A DNA stretch of 64,000 nt from Mycolicibacter heraklionensis (GCF_019645815.1 NZ_CP080997.1:4158880-4222879), one strand, 5' to 3'. Counted from the first letter of the stretch, positions 32,700 to 40,492 are shown. The notes: generated by a model not told the origin, from the letters alone. Numbers and translations are program-made.

Positions 32700-34078
32700 C
32701 GATCTTTTCCTGTCGGGATTTCTCGAGGCGCGCCGGCGCCCATGTACTTCGACAACTGGTGGTGCAGGTTGACGATGGCGCGCTCGCGGTACGGGTTGGG
32801 CTTTGCGCCGGGATAGCCAAGGGATTTCATCCCCTGCTGCACCGCGGCCATGTTGGAGAAGTCCTGCGGCAGCACCGATCGCCAGTTCGGGTCGCCGACC
32901 GGGGTGTGCTCCCACTCGGTCTGCGGTTCTTCGCCTTTGGGGAAGAGTTCGAACACCGAGACCTCGAAGATGCACTTGTCGGGGTTGTAGCTCGGATGCG
33001 GCCGGGCGCTGTAACACAGCGCGCTGGTCAGGCCCTGGCCGATCTGGAAGTTCGGGAAGATCTGCCAGGCGGTGCCGGCCTGGCCGAGCACGTCGGGAGG
33101 AATCGTCGGCCAGATGACCCCGCGGGCCTCGTCGTCCCGGCGGGCCGAGGCCAGCCAGTGTTCGAGGACCTTATCGGCCGGGGTGCCCTCGGGCAGCTCG
33201 TCGACCAGGCGCTTGGCGGCGTTCACCAGGGTCGCGGTGGTGGTGGCGTTGGTCTCCTCCATGGTGTAGACCTGCATCTCCGCCGTCGACACCCGTGGAT
33301 CGGCGCCGGTCCCCAGCCGGATCTTCGACTTCGTCGCCTCCAGATCGTCGGGAGCGTCGTAGCCGAGGTTGCTGTGCTTGCCCTGCACCCGGGCCCAGCC
33401 CTTGAACTCACCGAACCTGTTGAACTCCGGATGGGTGGTGTAGACGTGGTAGGTCTCGTTGAAGGCCTCCATGGCGACCTTCCAATTGCAGTCGAAATCA
33501 AGCCATTTGCGCCACTTGTAGCGCATGTTCTCCAGGCCGAACGGTTCGAGGATCTTCGCGGCCGGGAACAGGTAGTCCGCCAGCGACTCGCAGTCGGGAT
33601 CCATGTTGATCCAGAGCCAGCCGCCCCAGGTATCGACCCGCACCGGACCCAGATGGGTGTTCGCGGGCGTCAGAGTGCCTTGCCAGTCATCCTGTTCGCG
33701 AATGTGGGTGCAGGCGCCGTCAAGTCCGTACGTCCAGCCGTGGAATCCGCAGACGAACGACTTGCGGGTGCGGGCGCAGGCGTTCTTAGCCCCGGCGGGT
33801 GTGTCGACCAGTCGGCGGCCGCGGTGCATGCAGACGTTGTGATGCGCGTGAAAGGTGTCCGGTCCGCTTCGGACGACGATGATCGAGTCGTCGAGGATGT
33901 CGTAGGTGAGGTAGCTGCCCACCTCCGGCAGGTCTTCGACCCGCCCGACCTGCTGCCACACCTTGCGCCACAACTTGTCTCGCTCGGCACGGGCGTAGCT
34001 CTCCGATATGTAGGCCTCGACACCGATCGTGACCGGGTTTGCGAGTTCTTCATCTGAACTCTGGACCGGATCGGTCAT
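32696..34078 (-). CDS. Rieske non-heme iron oxygenase, catalytic subunit (second of two)
   Basis: This protein has 460 residues. The Rieske ligands are C83-x-H85 and C110-xx-H113. The mononuclear iron ligands include H211 and H216 in NETYHVYTTHPE. It is only distantly similar to the Rieske enzyme encoded at 8682 and longer in the C-terminal domain. AAGGAGG precedes the ATG, which overlaps the stop of the SDR gene upstream (ATGA). Continuing the reading further upstream enters that SDR gene in another frame and is rejected. It lies in one operon with the BVMO, suggesting successive oxygenations. Confidence 0.92.
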   Translation of the reverse strand: MTDPVQSSDEELANPVTIGVEAYISESYARAERDKLWRKVWQQVGRVEDLPEVGSYLTYDILDDSIIVVRSGPDTFHAHHNVCMHRGRRLVDTPAGAKNACARTRKSFVCGFHGWTYGLDGACTHIREQDDWQGTLTPANTHLGPVRVDTWGGWLWINMDPDCESLADYLFPAAKILEPFGLENMRYKWRKWLDFDCNWKVAMEAFNETYHVYTTHPEFNRFGEFKGWARVQGKHSNLGYDAPDDLEATKSKIRLGTGADPRVSTAEMQVYTMEETNATTTATLVNAAKRLVDELPEGTPADKVLEHWLASARRDDEARGVIWPTIPPDVLGQAGTAWQIFPNFQIGQGLTSALCYSARPHPSYNPDKCIFEVSVFELFPKGEEPQTEWEHTPVGDPNWRSVLPQDFSNMAAVQQGMKSLGYPGAKPNPYRERAIVNLHHQLSKYMGAGAPREIPTGKDR

Positions 34079-34956
34079 CACATCCTCCTTATCGCAGCAC
34101 GGAAGGTGTCGTCCTTGAGGAACAGGGAGGTGTTGTCGGCGTCGAGGTGACTCCATTTGAGATTGAGCCCGCCGTCGACCAGCAAGGTCTGCCCGGTGAT
34201 GTAGCTGGCCAGGTCCGAGAGCAGAAACAGGATCGGCCCGGCCTGTTCCTCGGGCCGCCCGCGACGTCCCATGGCGATCGCCTGCAAGTCGCGGTCGGGG
34301 TCGGCGTCGGTGTAGGTAGCCGAGGCAGCGGTGTTGGTGACTCCCGGGGCCACCGCGTTGACGCGGATCCCGGCCGCCGCCAACTCGACGGCCATGGTGC
34401 GGGTCATCGCGACGATCGCGGCTTTTGCGGTGCCATAGGCGATGTGAAACGGCGCGGTGTTCATCCCGCTGATCGAGGAGATCGACACGATCGAGCCCGG
34501 CCGCTGCGCAGCGACCAGTTCGGCGGCGACGGCACGGCTCATGAAGAACGCGGTTTCCAGGTTGTTCGTGAAGATCTTTCGCCACTCGGTGCGGGCCACC
34601 CTGGTGGACGGCATCCAGGTCGCCGGCTCGGCACCACCGGCGACGTTGACCAGGCCGTAGAGCCGCCCGTCGGCGCGTTGCGCAGCTTTCAGCACCGTGG
34701 CGACGCCCTCGTCGGTCGATACGTCGGCCGCCACGGGTATCACCGGCAGGCCACGGTCCGCCAACGGCGCGACGTGCTCGTCGAGGTTTTCCGGCGAGCG
34801 GCTCACCGCGACCACGGTGGCGCCGGCCTGCGCGGCCATCGTGGTGACCGTCGTGCCGATGCCGCCGCCGCCGGCACCCGCCACCACCACGATCCGGCCC
34901 GCAAGGCTGAGGCTGAGATCGCTCGACAGGCTGGGGGGAGTGGAGTGATCCGCCAT
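34078..34956 (-). CDS. short-chain dehydrogenase/reductase (first gene of the BVMO operon)
   Basis: This 292-residue SDR has a glycine-rich cofactor loop (VVVAGAGGGGIGTTVT), the serine in SISSISG and Tyr-x3-Lys in AYGTAKAA, and the C-terminal SDLASYITGQTLLVDGG typical of classical SDRs. It heads the operon that continues to the aldehyde dehydrogenase at 28491. Oxidation of a hydroxyl to a ketone before Baeyer-Villiger attack is a natural role, but it is inferred. The promoter region holds several palindromes, including a weak copy of the island operator. Confidence 0.92.
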   Translation of the reverse strand: MADHSTPPSLSSDLSLSLAGRIVVVAGAGGGGIGTTVTTMAAQAGATVVAVSRSPENLDEHVAPLADRGLPVIPVAADVSTDEGVATVLKAAQRADGRLYGLVNVAGGAEPATWMPSTRVARTEWRKIFTNNLETAFFMSRAVAAELVAAQRPGSIVSISSISGMNTAPFHIAYGTAKAAIVAMTRTMAVELAAAGIRVNAVAPGVTNTAASATYTDADPDRDLQAIAMGRRGRPEEQAGPILFLLSDLASYITGQTLLVDGGLNLKWSHLDADNTSLFLKDDTFRAAIRRM

Positions 34957-35018
34957 AACCCGCTTTCACCTGGCACAGACTGCAATCCGCACTCCCGGTA
35001 GGGACTGAGATCGCGAAT

Positions 35019-35030
35019 TTGTCCGGACAA
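35019..35030. promoter_or_regulatory. 12-bp palindrome TTGTCCGGACAA
   Basis: This is a perfect palindrome 63 nt upstream of the SDR start. A relative with a 1-nt insertion and a changed centre, TTGTCTGGACCAA, follows at 35117-35129. It is a candidate operator for the adjacent TetR regulator. Confidence 0.45.
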
Positions 35031-35038
35031 CATATGTC

Positions 35039-35065
35039 ATTCTTCGTTCTGAAGAATACTATTCC
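35039..35065. promoter_or_regulatory. composite palindrome and weak copy of the island operator
   Basis: ATTCTTC (35039-35045) and GAAGAAT (35051-35057) are exact reverse complements with a 5-nt spacer. Overlapping it, AAGAAT-ACT-ATTCCG keeps the GAAT-N3-ATTC core of the island operator and matches 9 of its 12 arm positions. Confidence 0.4.
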
Positions 35066-35285
35066 GCAGCGGCAAGCGCAGAGTCAAGAGCGGAGCCGTC
35101 AGGTCCGCCGGCCTTATTGTCTGGACCAACGCGGCGTCGCCCGGCCCATCCCGGTTCCGCGGCGCCGCCGCCTCCCGGCGGGGCGAGCAATCGCGACATC
35201 CCCCTTGAGTCATGATGGAGATTCACATCGAGCGTCGCCAATTTTGACTACGTGCGTTGTCAGAACGACCCCGAGGAGATGCGAA

Positions 35286-35870
35286 GTGTCTTCCAGTCAA
35301 CGCCCGGGCCGCTGGACCGGAGTCCCGCTCGCAGAGCGCCAGGCCCTGCGCCGAGACGAATTTCTCGCCGTCGGCGTGCAACTCCTCGGCGACGAACGCG
35401 GGCCGACGCTGACCATCCGATCGGTCTGTCGTGCGGCCGGGCTGACCGAACGCTACTTCTACGAGAGCTTCGCCGACCGTGACGAATTCGTGCGCGAGGT
35501 ATACGACGACGTGTGCACCCGGGCCTTGGCGGCACTGCTGTCGGCCCGCACTCCCCGCGAGGCCGTGGAATGCTTCGTCACTCTGATGGTCGACGACCCG
35601 GCACGCGGTCGGGTGCTGCTGCTGGCCCCGGAGAGCGAGCCGATCCTGTCCAACGCCGGCGCCAAGTGGATGCCGGACTTCATCGAGATGCTGCAGCGCA
35701 CCCTTACTCGAATCGGCGATTCGGCGCTCCAGCAGATGGTGGCGACCGGGCTGATCGGCGCCCTGACCACCCTGTTCGCCGCTTACCTGAACGGCCAGCT
35801 CAAGGCGGGCCGCGAGCAATTCATCGACTTCTGCGTCGACATGCTGCTCAATGCGCAGATCGCGCGCTAG
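35286..35870 (+). CDS. TetR-family transcriptional regulator (island, right end)
   Basis: The 194-residue TetR regulator has an N-terminal helix-turn-helix (RRDEFLAVGVQLLGDERGPTLTIRSVCRAAGLTERYFYESFADRDEFV) and a helical effector domain. GTG 35286 is chosen because GAGGAG lies 8 nt before it; longer readings run through the control region. It is divergent from the SDR-Rieske-BVMO operon, so it probably controls that operon through the palindromes between them. It marks the right end of the catabolic island; core mycobacterial genes start after it. Confidence 0.88.
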   Translation: MSSSQRPGRWTGVPLAERQALRRDEFLAVGVQLLGDERGPTLTIRSVCRAAGLTERYFYESFADRDEFVREVYDDVCTRALAALLSARTPREAVECFVTLMVDDPARGRVLLLAPESEPILSNAGAKWMPDFIEMLQRTLTRIGDSALQQMVATGLIGALTTLFAAYLNGQLKAGREQFIDFCVDMLLNAQIAR

Positions 35871-35927
35871 GCCGGGGTCACAAGCTCACAGCCAAACACG
35901 CGCAGCAAAAACTTGATGCTACCGACA

Positions 35928-35969
35928 GACACAGATATATTGCCTGCAACTAGTCGACACAGATATCTG
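35928..35969. promoter_or_regulatory. direct repeats and palindrome upstream of desA1
   Basis: GACACAGATAT occurs at 35928-35938 and again at 35956-35966, 28 nt apart. The second copy is part of the perfect palindrome CAGATATCTG (35960-35969), which ends 10 nt before the desA1 ATG. This is a plausible operator; a TetR-type regulator (MadR) is reported for desA1/desA2 in mycobacteria, but I cannot confirm its site. Confidence 0.45.
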
Positions 35970-35979
35970 GGGAGCTGGC

Positions 35980-36981
35980 ATGACGCGGGAATGGACCGAC
36001 CTGGAGTTGCTGCACGAGCTCCAGCCCGTCGTAGAGAAACTCATCAACCGACACTTCTCCATGGCCAAGGACTGGAACCCCCACGACTACATCCCCTGGT
36101 CCGAAGGCAAGAACTACTACGCGCTCGGCGGGCAGGACTGGCATCCTGAGCAGTCCAAGCTGTCCGAGGTCGCCCGGACAGCAATGGTGCAGAACCTGCT
36201 GACCGAGGACAACCTGCCCTCGTACCACCGCGAGATCGCGATGAACTTCACCATGGACGCCCCTTGGGGCACCTGGGTCAACCGCTGGACGGCCGAGGAG
36301 AACCGCCACGGCATCGCCCTGCGCGACTACCTGGTGGTCACCCGCAACTGCGATCCCATCGAACTGGAAACGCTGCGGATGGAGACCGTCAACCGCGGCT
36401 TCAGCCCCGGCCAGAACCACCAGGTCCAAGACGACCTGTTCGCCGAGAGCCTGTTCGACTCGGTGATCTATGTGAGCTTCCAGGAACTGGCGACCCGGAT
36501 CTCGCACCGCAACACCGGCCAGGCCTGCAATGACCCCATCGCCGACCAGCTGCTGGCGCGGATCTCGCACGACGAGAACCTGCACATGATCTTCTACCGG
36601 GACATCAGCGCCGTCGGCTTCGACATCGCGCCGGAACAGGCGATGCGTTCGCTGCACCGGGTGCTGGCCAATTTCCAGATGCCCGGATTCGTGGTCCCGG
36701 AGTTCCGCCGCAAGGCCGTGATCATCGCGGTCGGCGGTGTCTACGACCCGATCATCCACCGCGACGACGTGGTGATGCCGGTGCTGAAGAAGTGGGGCAT
36801 CCTCGAACGCGACTTCACCGGCGAAGCGGCTCGCTACCAGGAGGAGATCGCCAAGATCGTCGCCGAGCTGGACGACACCTGCGAGAAGTTCGAGCTGGCC
36901 AAGCAGCGCCGGCTCGAGCGGGAGGCCAAGATGGCCGAGAAGCGTGCCGCCAAGAAGGTGTTGGAGCCATCAGCGTCGTAA
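35980..36981 (+). CDS. desA1: acyl-[acyl-carrier-protein] desaturase DesA1
   Basis: The 333-residue soluble di-iron desaturase carries the two ExxH iron-binding motifs, EENRHG near residue 107 and DENLHMIFYRD near residue 205, with the surrounding helices of the family. In mycobacteria DesA1 introduces double bonds into acyl chains destined for mycolic acids and is essential where tested. The C-terminus is a charged helix (KQRRLEREAKMAEKRAAKK). GGGGAG precedes the ATG. The stop TAA overlaps the region where dus begins. Confidence 0.95.
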   Translation: MTREWTDLELLHELQPVVEKLINRHFSMAKDWNPHDYIPWSEGKNYYALGGQDWHPEQSKLSEVARTAMVQNLLTEDNLPSYHREIAMNFTMDAPWGTWVNRWTAEENRHGIALRDYLVVTRNCDPIELETLRMETVNRGFSPGQNHQVQDDLFAESLFDSVIYVSFQELATRISHRNTGQACNDPIADQLLARISHDENLHMIFYRDISAVGFDIAPEQAMRSLHRVLANFQMPGFVVPEFRRKAVIIAVGGVYDPIIHRDDVVMPVLKKWGILERDFTGEAARYQEEIAKIVAELDDTCEKFELAKQRRLEREAKMAEKRAAKKVLEPSAS

Positions 36982-38132
36982 CTGACGAGCAGCGGACGCT
37001 GCGGATCGGGTCGATCGAGCTCGCCAGCCCCGTGGTGCTGGCCCCGATGGCCGGCGTGACCAACGTCGCATTCCGCACGCTCTGCCGCGAGCTGGAGCAG
37101 TCCCGGGCCGGAACGGTCAGCGGGCTCTACGTGTGCGAGATGGTGACCGCACGCGCGCTCGTCGAACGGCACCCCGCCACCCTGCACATGACGACGTTCG
37201 CGCCGGACGAGTCACCACGCTCGCTGCAGCTCTACACCGTGGACCCCGACACCACCTACGCCGCGGCGAAGATGATCGCCGACGAGGGACTCGCCGACCA
37301 TATCGACATGAATTTCGGCTGTCCGGTGCCGAAGGTGACCCGCCTGGGCGGCGGGTCGGCACTGCCCTACAAGCGCCGGCTGTTCGGCAACATCGTCGCC
37401 GCAGCGGTGCGGGGCACGGCCGGCACCGACATTCCCGTGACCGTGAAATTCCGGATCGGCATCGACGACGCCCACCACACCCATCTGGACGCCGGGCGCA
37501 TCGCCGAGGCCGAGGGTGCCGCGGCGGTGGCCCTGCACGCCCGGACCGCGTCTCAGCGCTACTCCGGCACCGCCGACTGGGAGCAGATCGCGGCGCTCAA
37601 GGCGCAGGTCCGTTCGATCCCGGTGCTGGGCAACGGCGACATCTTCGAGGCCGGCGACGCCCTGGCCATGATGGCGGCGACCGGTTGCGACGGCGTGGTG
37701 ATCGGACGCGGCTGCCTGGGGCGCCCGTGGTTGTTCGGCGAGCTCTCGGCCGCTTTCGCGGGCCGGCCCGCCCCCACCCCACCCACGCTGGGCGAAGTCG
37801 CCGACATCATCCGGCGCCACGGCGAGCTGCTGGCGCGGCATTTCGGCGAGGACAAGGGCATGCGCGAGATCCGCAAGCACGTCGCCTGGTACCTGCACGG
37901 ATTCCCCGCCGGTTCCGGGCTGCGGCGCGAGCTGGCGATGGTGACCACGCTCTCCGAGCTCGACGAATTGCTGAGGCAGCTGAACGGATCGGTCCCCTTC
38001 CCCGCTGCCGCCACCGGCCCTCGGGGACGCCAGGGGTCGCCGGCCAAAGTCAGCCTGCCTGAAGGGTGGTTGGAGGATCCCGATGACTGTGCGGTGCCAA
38101 CCGGGGCGGACATTATGCACTCGGGTGGCTGA
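36978..38132 (+). CDS. dus: tRNA dihydrouridine synthase, start codon unusual
   Basis: This FMN-dependent Dus enzyme of about 384 residues reduces uridines in the tRNA D-loop. Motifs are VLAPMAGVTNVAFR, MNFGCPVPKV with the catalytic cysteine, VKFRIGIDDAHH, LHARTASQRYSG and IGRGCLGRPWLF. The reading frame is open and normal, but no ATG, GTG or TTG is in frame near the expected start. At 36978 the codon is GTA, where GTG would give the common GTGA overlap with the desA1 stop. The first in-frame GTG (37032) would remove the N-terminal LRIGSIELASP strand. The 5' boundary is therefore a judgement. Confidence 0.88.
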   Translation, partial: VTDEQRTLRIGSIELASPVVLAPMAGVTNVAFRTLCRELEQSRAGTVSGLYVCEMVTARALVERHPATLHMTTFAPDESPRSLQLYTVDPDTTYAAAKMIADEGLADHIDMNFGCPVPKVTRLGGGSALPYKRRLFGNIVAAAVRGTAGTDIPVTVKFRIGIDDAHHTHLDAGRIAEAEGAAAVALHARTASQRYSGTADWEQIAALKAQVRSIPVLGNGDIFEAGDALAMMAATGCDGVVIGRGCLGRPWLFGELSAAFAGRPAPTPPTLGEVADIIRRHGELLARHFGEDKGMREIRKHVAWYLHGFPAGSGLRRELAMVTTLSELDELLRQLNGSVPFPAAATGPRGRQGSPAKVSLPEGWLEDPDDCAVPTGADIMHSGG

Positions 38133-38176
38133 AATGAGACTTTGTCGACATCGCGTGTCTGGCAAGTTCTCAGTAG

Positions 38177-38215
38177 AATAAGTACCTTATTGCCCCAGGC
38201 AGGGATTGTCCCTGC
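38177..38215. promoter_or_regulatory. promoter region of the LCP gene with two inverted repeats
   Basis: A -10-like TAGAAT lies at 38174-38179. AATAAG-TAC-CTTATT (38177-38191) is a perfect 6-3-6 palindrome overlapping it, and GCAGGGA-TTG-TCCCTGC (38199-38215) is a 7-bp hairpin just downstream. The first could be an operator, the second a leader RNA hairpin. Confidence 0.4.
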
Positions 38216-38315
38216 GGGGGCAGACGCAGGTGCGGAGACCAATGCCGATCATCCGCATCGCGCCGACGTGCGAGCGACGCGCGCCGGGACCAAGGACTCG
38301 GAGGCCCCTGAGGAC

Positions 38316-40460
38316 ATGAGTGACGGCGATAACGCCACTCCTGGCCGCTGGGCGCCGGAGGGCAATGACGACGACGGCGACCATCAGCTGATGACGATGA
38401 CGCCGCCCGGCCCCGCACCCTGGGAACGCTGGCAGAACCCGTCCTCGGACGACGCCCCCCGTCGGCGAAGCGGGTCGCGTCGCCGCAACGGTGGCAACGG
38501 CTCGGTGAGCGTTGCTGAACTGATCGCCAGGGTCAACGCGGACGCCCCGCCGTCCGGCGGGCGCAGCCAACGCCGGACCATCCCGGACTCACCGTCAGTT
38601 CCCGAAGCACCCGAGCCCGTCGGGCCCGTTTCGGTATCCGAACCGGAAGCCCGCTATGTGCCGGCGCTCGACCTCGCCGATGCACCGGCCCCGATGCCCG
38701 ACATCGCCGAAGTGGCCTACCCGTCGGAAGTACCCGACCTCGACCGTATTCACGGCACGTCACTGCTGCCGGCCGTCGCCCCCGACGAAGACGAGTGGGC
38801 GCGCACCACCGAGATGCCGCCGGCGCGGATCGACCCGCCTCGCCACACCGGCCCGGCGGACGCCGAACCGGTCCCGCACGGGCCCCACCACCGCGCGAAG
38901 CTCGCGGGCCGGGCGGTCGCCGCCATGATGGCGATTCTGGCCCTGGTGCTGACGGGTTCGGCCTGGCAGTGGAGCTCGTCGAAAAACCGCAGCCTCAACC
39001 ACATCAGCGCGCTGGACCCCAACTCGCACGACATTCTCGATGCGGCGGGCCAATACGGCGACGAGAACTTCCTGATCGTCGGCGCGGACACTCGCGCCGG
39101 CGCCAACAGCGATATCGGCGCCGGGAGCACCGAGGACGCCGAAGGAGCGCGCTCCGACACCATCATGCTGGTCAACATCCCGGCGAACCGTAAACGCGTG
39201 GTGGTGGTGTCGTTCCCGCGCGACCTGGCGATCACCCCGATCCAGTGCGAGGCCTGGAACTCCGTGACCGGCGCCTACGGACCGATCTACGACGAGGAAA
39301 CCGGAACCTACAGCGACGACATCGTCTACACCGAGACGAAGCTGAACTCGACCTACGCCTTCGGCGGACCGAAGTGTCTGGTCAAGGAGATCCAGAAGCT
39401 GTCCGGGCTGGCGATCAACCGGTTCATGGCCGTCGACTTCGTCGGGTTCGGCAAGATGGTCGACGCGCTCGGCGGCGTCGAGGTGTGCACCCCCAGCCCG
39501 CTGTACGACCTTGTACTGGGCAGCGTCCTGGAGGACTCCGGCCGCCAGCGCGTCAACGGCGGGACCGCGCTGAACTACGTGCGGGCCCGACACGTCACCA
39601 CCGAGGACAACGGCGACTACGGCCGCATCAAACGCCAGCAGCTGTTCTTGTCGTCGCTGCTGCGTTCGTTGATCTCCACCAACACCTTCTTCTCGCCGAC
39701 CAAGCTCAACAATGTGGTCAACATGTTCATCGGCGACAGCTCGGTGGACAACGTCACCACCAAGGACCTGGTGAACCTCGGCCAGTCGTTGCAGAAGGTC
39801 GCCGCCGGGCACATCACCTTCGTCACGGTGCCAACCAGCGAGACCGATGAGAACGGCGACGAGGTCCCCCGGATGGACGACGTGCGGGCACTGTTCGACG
39901 CCATCATCAACGACGACCCCCTGCCCGGCGAGAACGACCACAACGCGACCTCGGTCCCGACCACGGCGGCAGCCAGTCCCACGACCCCGTCCACGTCCCT
40001 GCCCGGGTCACCGGCCGCCCCGGCACCCAAGCCGCTGAGCGAGCAGGTGCACGCGGTCACGACCTCACCCGCCGATGTCACGGTGCGGGTGTCCAACGCC
40101 ACCGAGCAGTCCGGCCTGGCCGGCGCCACCTCCGAGGGCCTGCAACAGTGGGGCTTCAACGTCGACAACGCCGACGACTACCCCGGCACCGTGAAGTCCA
40201 CCAAAGTGTTGTACTCCCCCGGAAACGAGCAGGCCGCCGCCACGGTGTCCTCGGCGCTGTCGGGCGCACCGATCGAGAGAGTCAGCGGGCTGGGCAGCAT
40301 CGTCCGCGTTGTCCTGGGATCGGACTTCCGCACCGTGACCAAGCCCGCGGCCAGCGGCTCGCAGGTCAGCGTGCAACTCAACCGCGGCGCCAGCGTCGAG
40401 CCGACCGAACTGCCCGACGATCTGACCGTCACCAACGCCGCCGACACCACCTGCGAGTAG
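38316..40460 (+). CDS. LytR-CpsA-Psr (LCP) family ligase with LytR_C domain
   Basis: The 714-residue protein attaches arabinogalactan-type polymers to peptidoglycan if it acts like known mycobacterial LCP ligases. The first 195 residues are a long Pro/Asp-rich cytoplasmic tail. One membrane helix (AVAAMMAILALVLTGSAWQW) follows near 200-218. Next is the LCP domain, with ENFLIVGADTRAGA, GARSDTIMLVNI, SFPRDLAI and LNYVRARHV. A Thr/Pro-rich linker and a C-terminal LytR_C domain (DVTVRVSNATEQSGLAG) complete it. ATG 38316 is preferred; a reading from 38142 would start before the putative promoter. It corresponds to Rv0822c of M. tuberculosis by position and content. Confidence 0.9.
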   Translation: MSDGDNATPGRWAPEGNDDDGDHQLMTMTPPGPAPWERWQNPSSDDAPRRRSGSRRRNGGNGSVSVAELIARVNADAPPSGGRSQRRTIPDSPSVPEAPEPVGPVSVSEPEARYVPALDLADAPAPMPDIAEVAYPSEVPDLDRIHGTSLLPAVAPDEDEWARTTEMPPARIDPPRHTGPADAEPVPHGPHHRAKLAGRAVAAMMAILALVLTGSAWQWSSSKNRSLNHISALDPNSHDILDAAGQYGDENFLIVGADTRAGANSDIGAGSTEDAEGARSDTIMLVNIPANRKRVVVVSFPRDLAITPIQCEAWNSVTGAYGPIYDEETGTYSDDIVYTETKLNSTYAFGGPKCLVKEIQKLSGLAINRFMAVDFVGFGKMVDALGGVEVCTPSPLYDLVLGSVLEDSGRQRVNGGTALNYVRARHVTTEDNGDYGRIKRQQLFLSSLLRSLISTNTFFSPTKLNNVVNMFIGDSSVDNVTTKDLVNLGQSLQKVAAGHITFVTVPTSETDENGDEVPRMDDVRALFDAIINDDPLPGENDHNATSVPTTAAASPTTPSTSLPGSPAAPAPKPLSEQVHAVTTSPADVTVRVSNATEQSGLAGATSEGLQQWGFNVDNADDYPGTVKSTKVLYSPGNEQAAATVSSALSGAPIERVSGLGSIVRVVLGSDFRTVTKPAASGSQVSVQLNRGASVEPTELPDDLTVTNAADTTCE

Positions 40461-40477
40461 CGCCGCTTCCGCCCAAC

Positions 40478-40492
40478 CCGCGCGAATCGCGG
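40478..40492. terminator. small GC hairpin after the LCP gene
   Basis: CCGCG-CGAAT-CGCGG forms a 5-bp stem 18 nt after the LCP stop codon and just before the phoY2 promoter. It is weak, but it lies where a terminator is expected. Confidence 0.3.

Larger units (their letters stand above)
34957..35285. other. 329-nt divergent control region between SDR-Rieske-BVMO operon and TetR gene
   Basis: No gene is evident here. From left to right it holds a perfect 12-bp palindrome TTGTCCGGACAA (35019-35030), an inverted repeat ATTCTTC-GTTCT-GAAGAAT (35039-35057), a weak GAGAAT-type site (35052-35065) and a degenerate relative of the first palindrome, TTGTCTGGACCAA (35117-35129). The rest is GC-rich without clear structure. 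A GAGGAG Shine-Dalgarno for the TetR gene lies near the right end. Confidence 0.6.

Noticed and set aside
32696..34969. A single fused protein reading through the Rieske gene from 34969
   Set aside because: The upstream part is an antisense-like, arginine-rich reading of the SDR gene in another frame; the Rieske protein has its own ATG with AAGGAGG at 34078.
1..35870. KstR or KstR2 control of the island
   Set aside because: I looked for TAGAAC-N2-GTTCTA-like and ACAAG-type KstR2 sites in the promoter gaps and saw none; the recurring palindrome is a different one.
1..35870. A recently transferred genomic island with integrase or att sites
   Set aside because: No integrase, transposase, tRNA or flanking direct repeat is visible, and base composition and codon use look like the core genes to the right.
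38142..38315. Longer start of the LCP protein at 38142
   Set aside because: It would lie upstream of the putative promoter elements and add a segment without cytoplasmic-tail character; ATG 38316 gives the expected MSDGD start.
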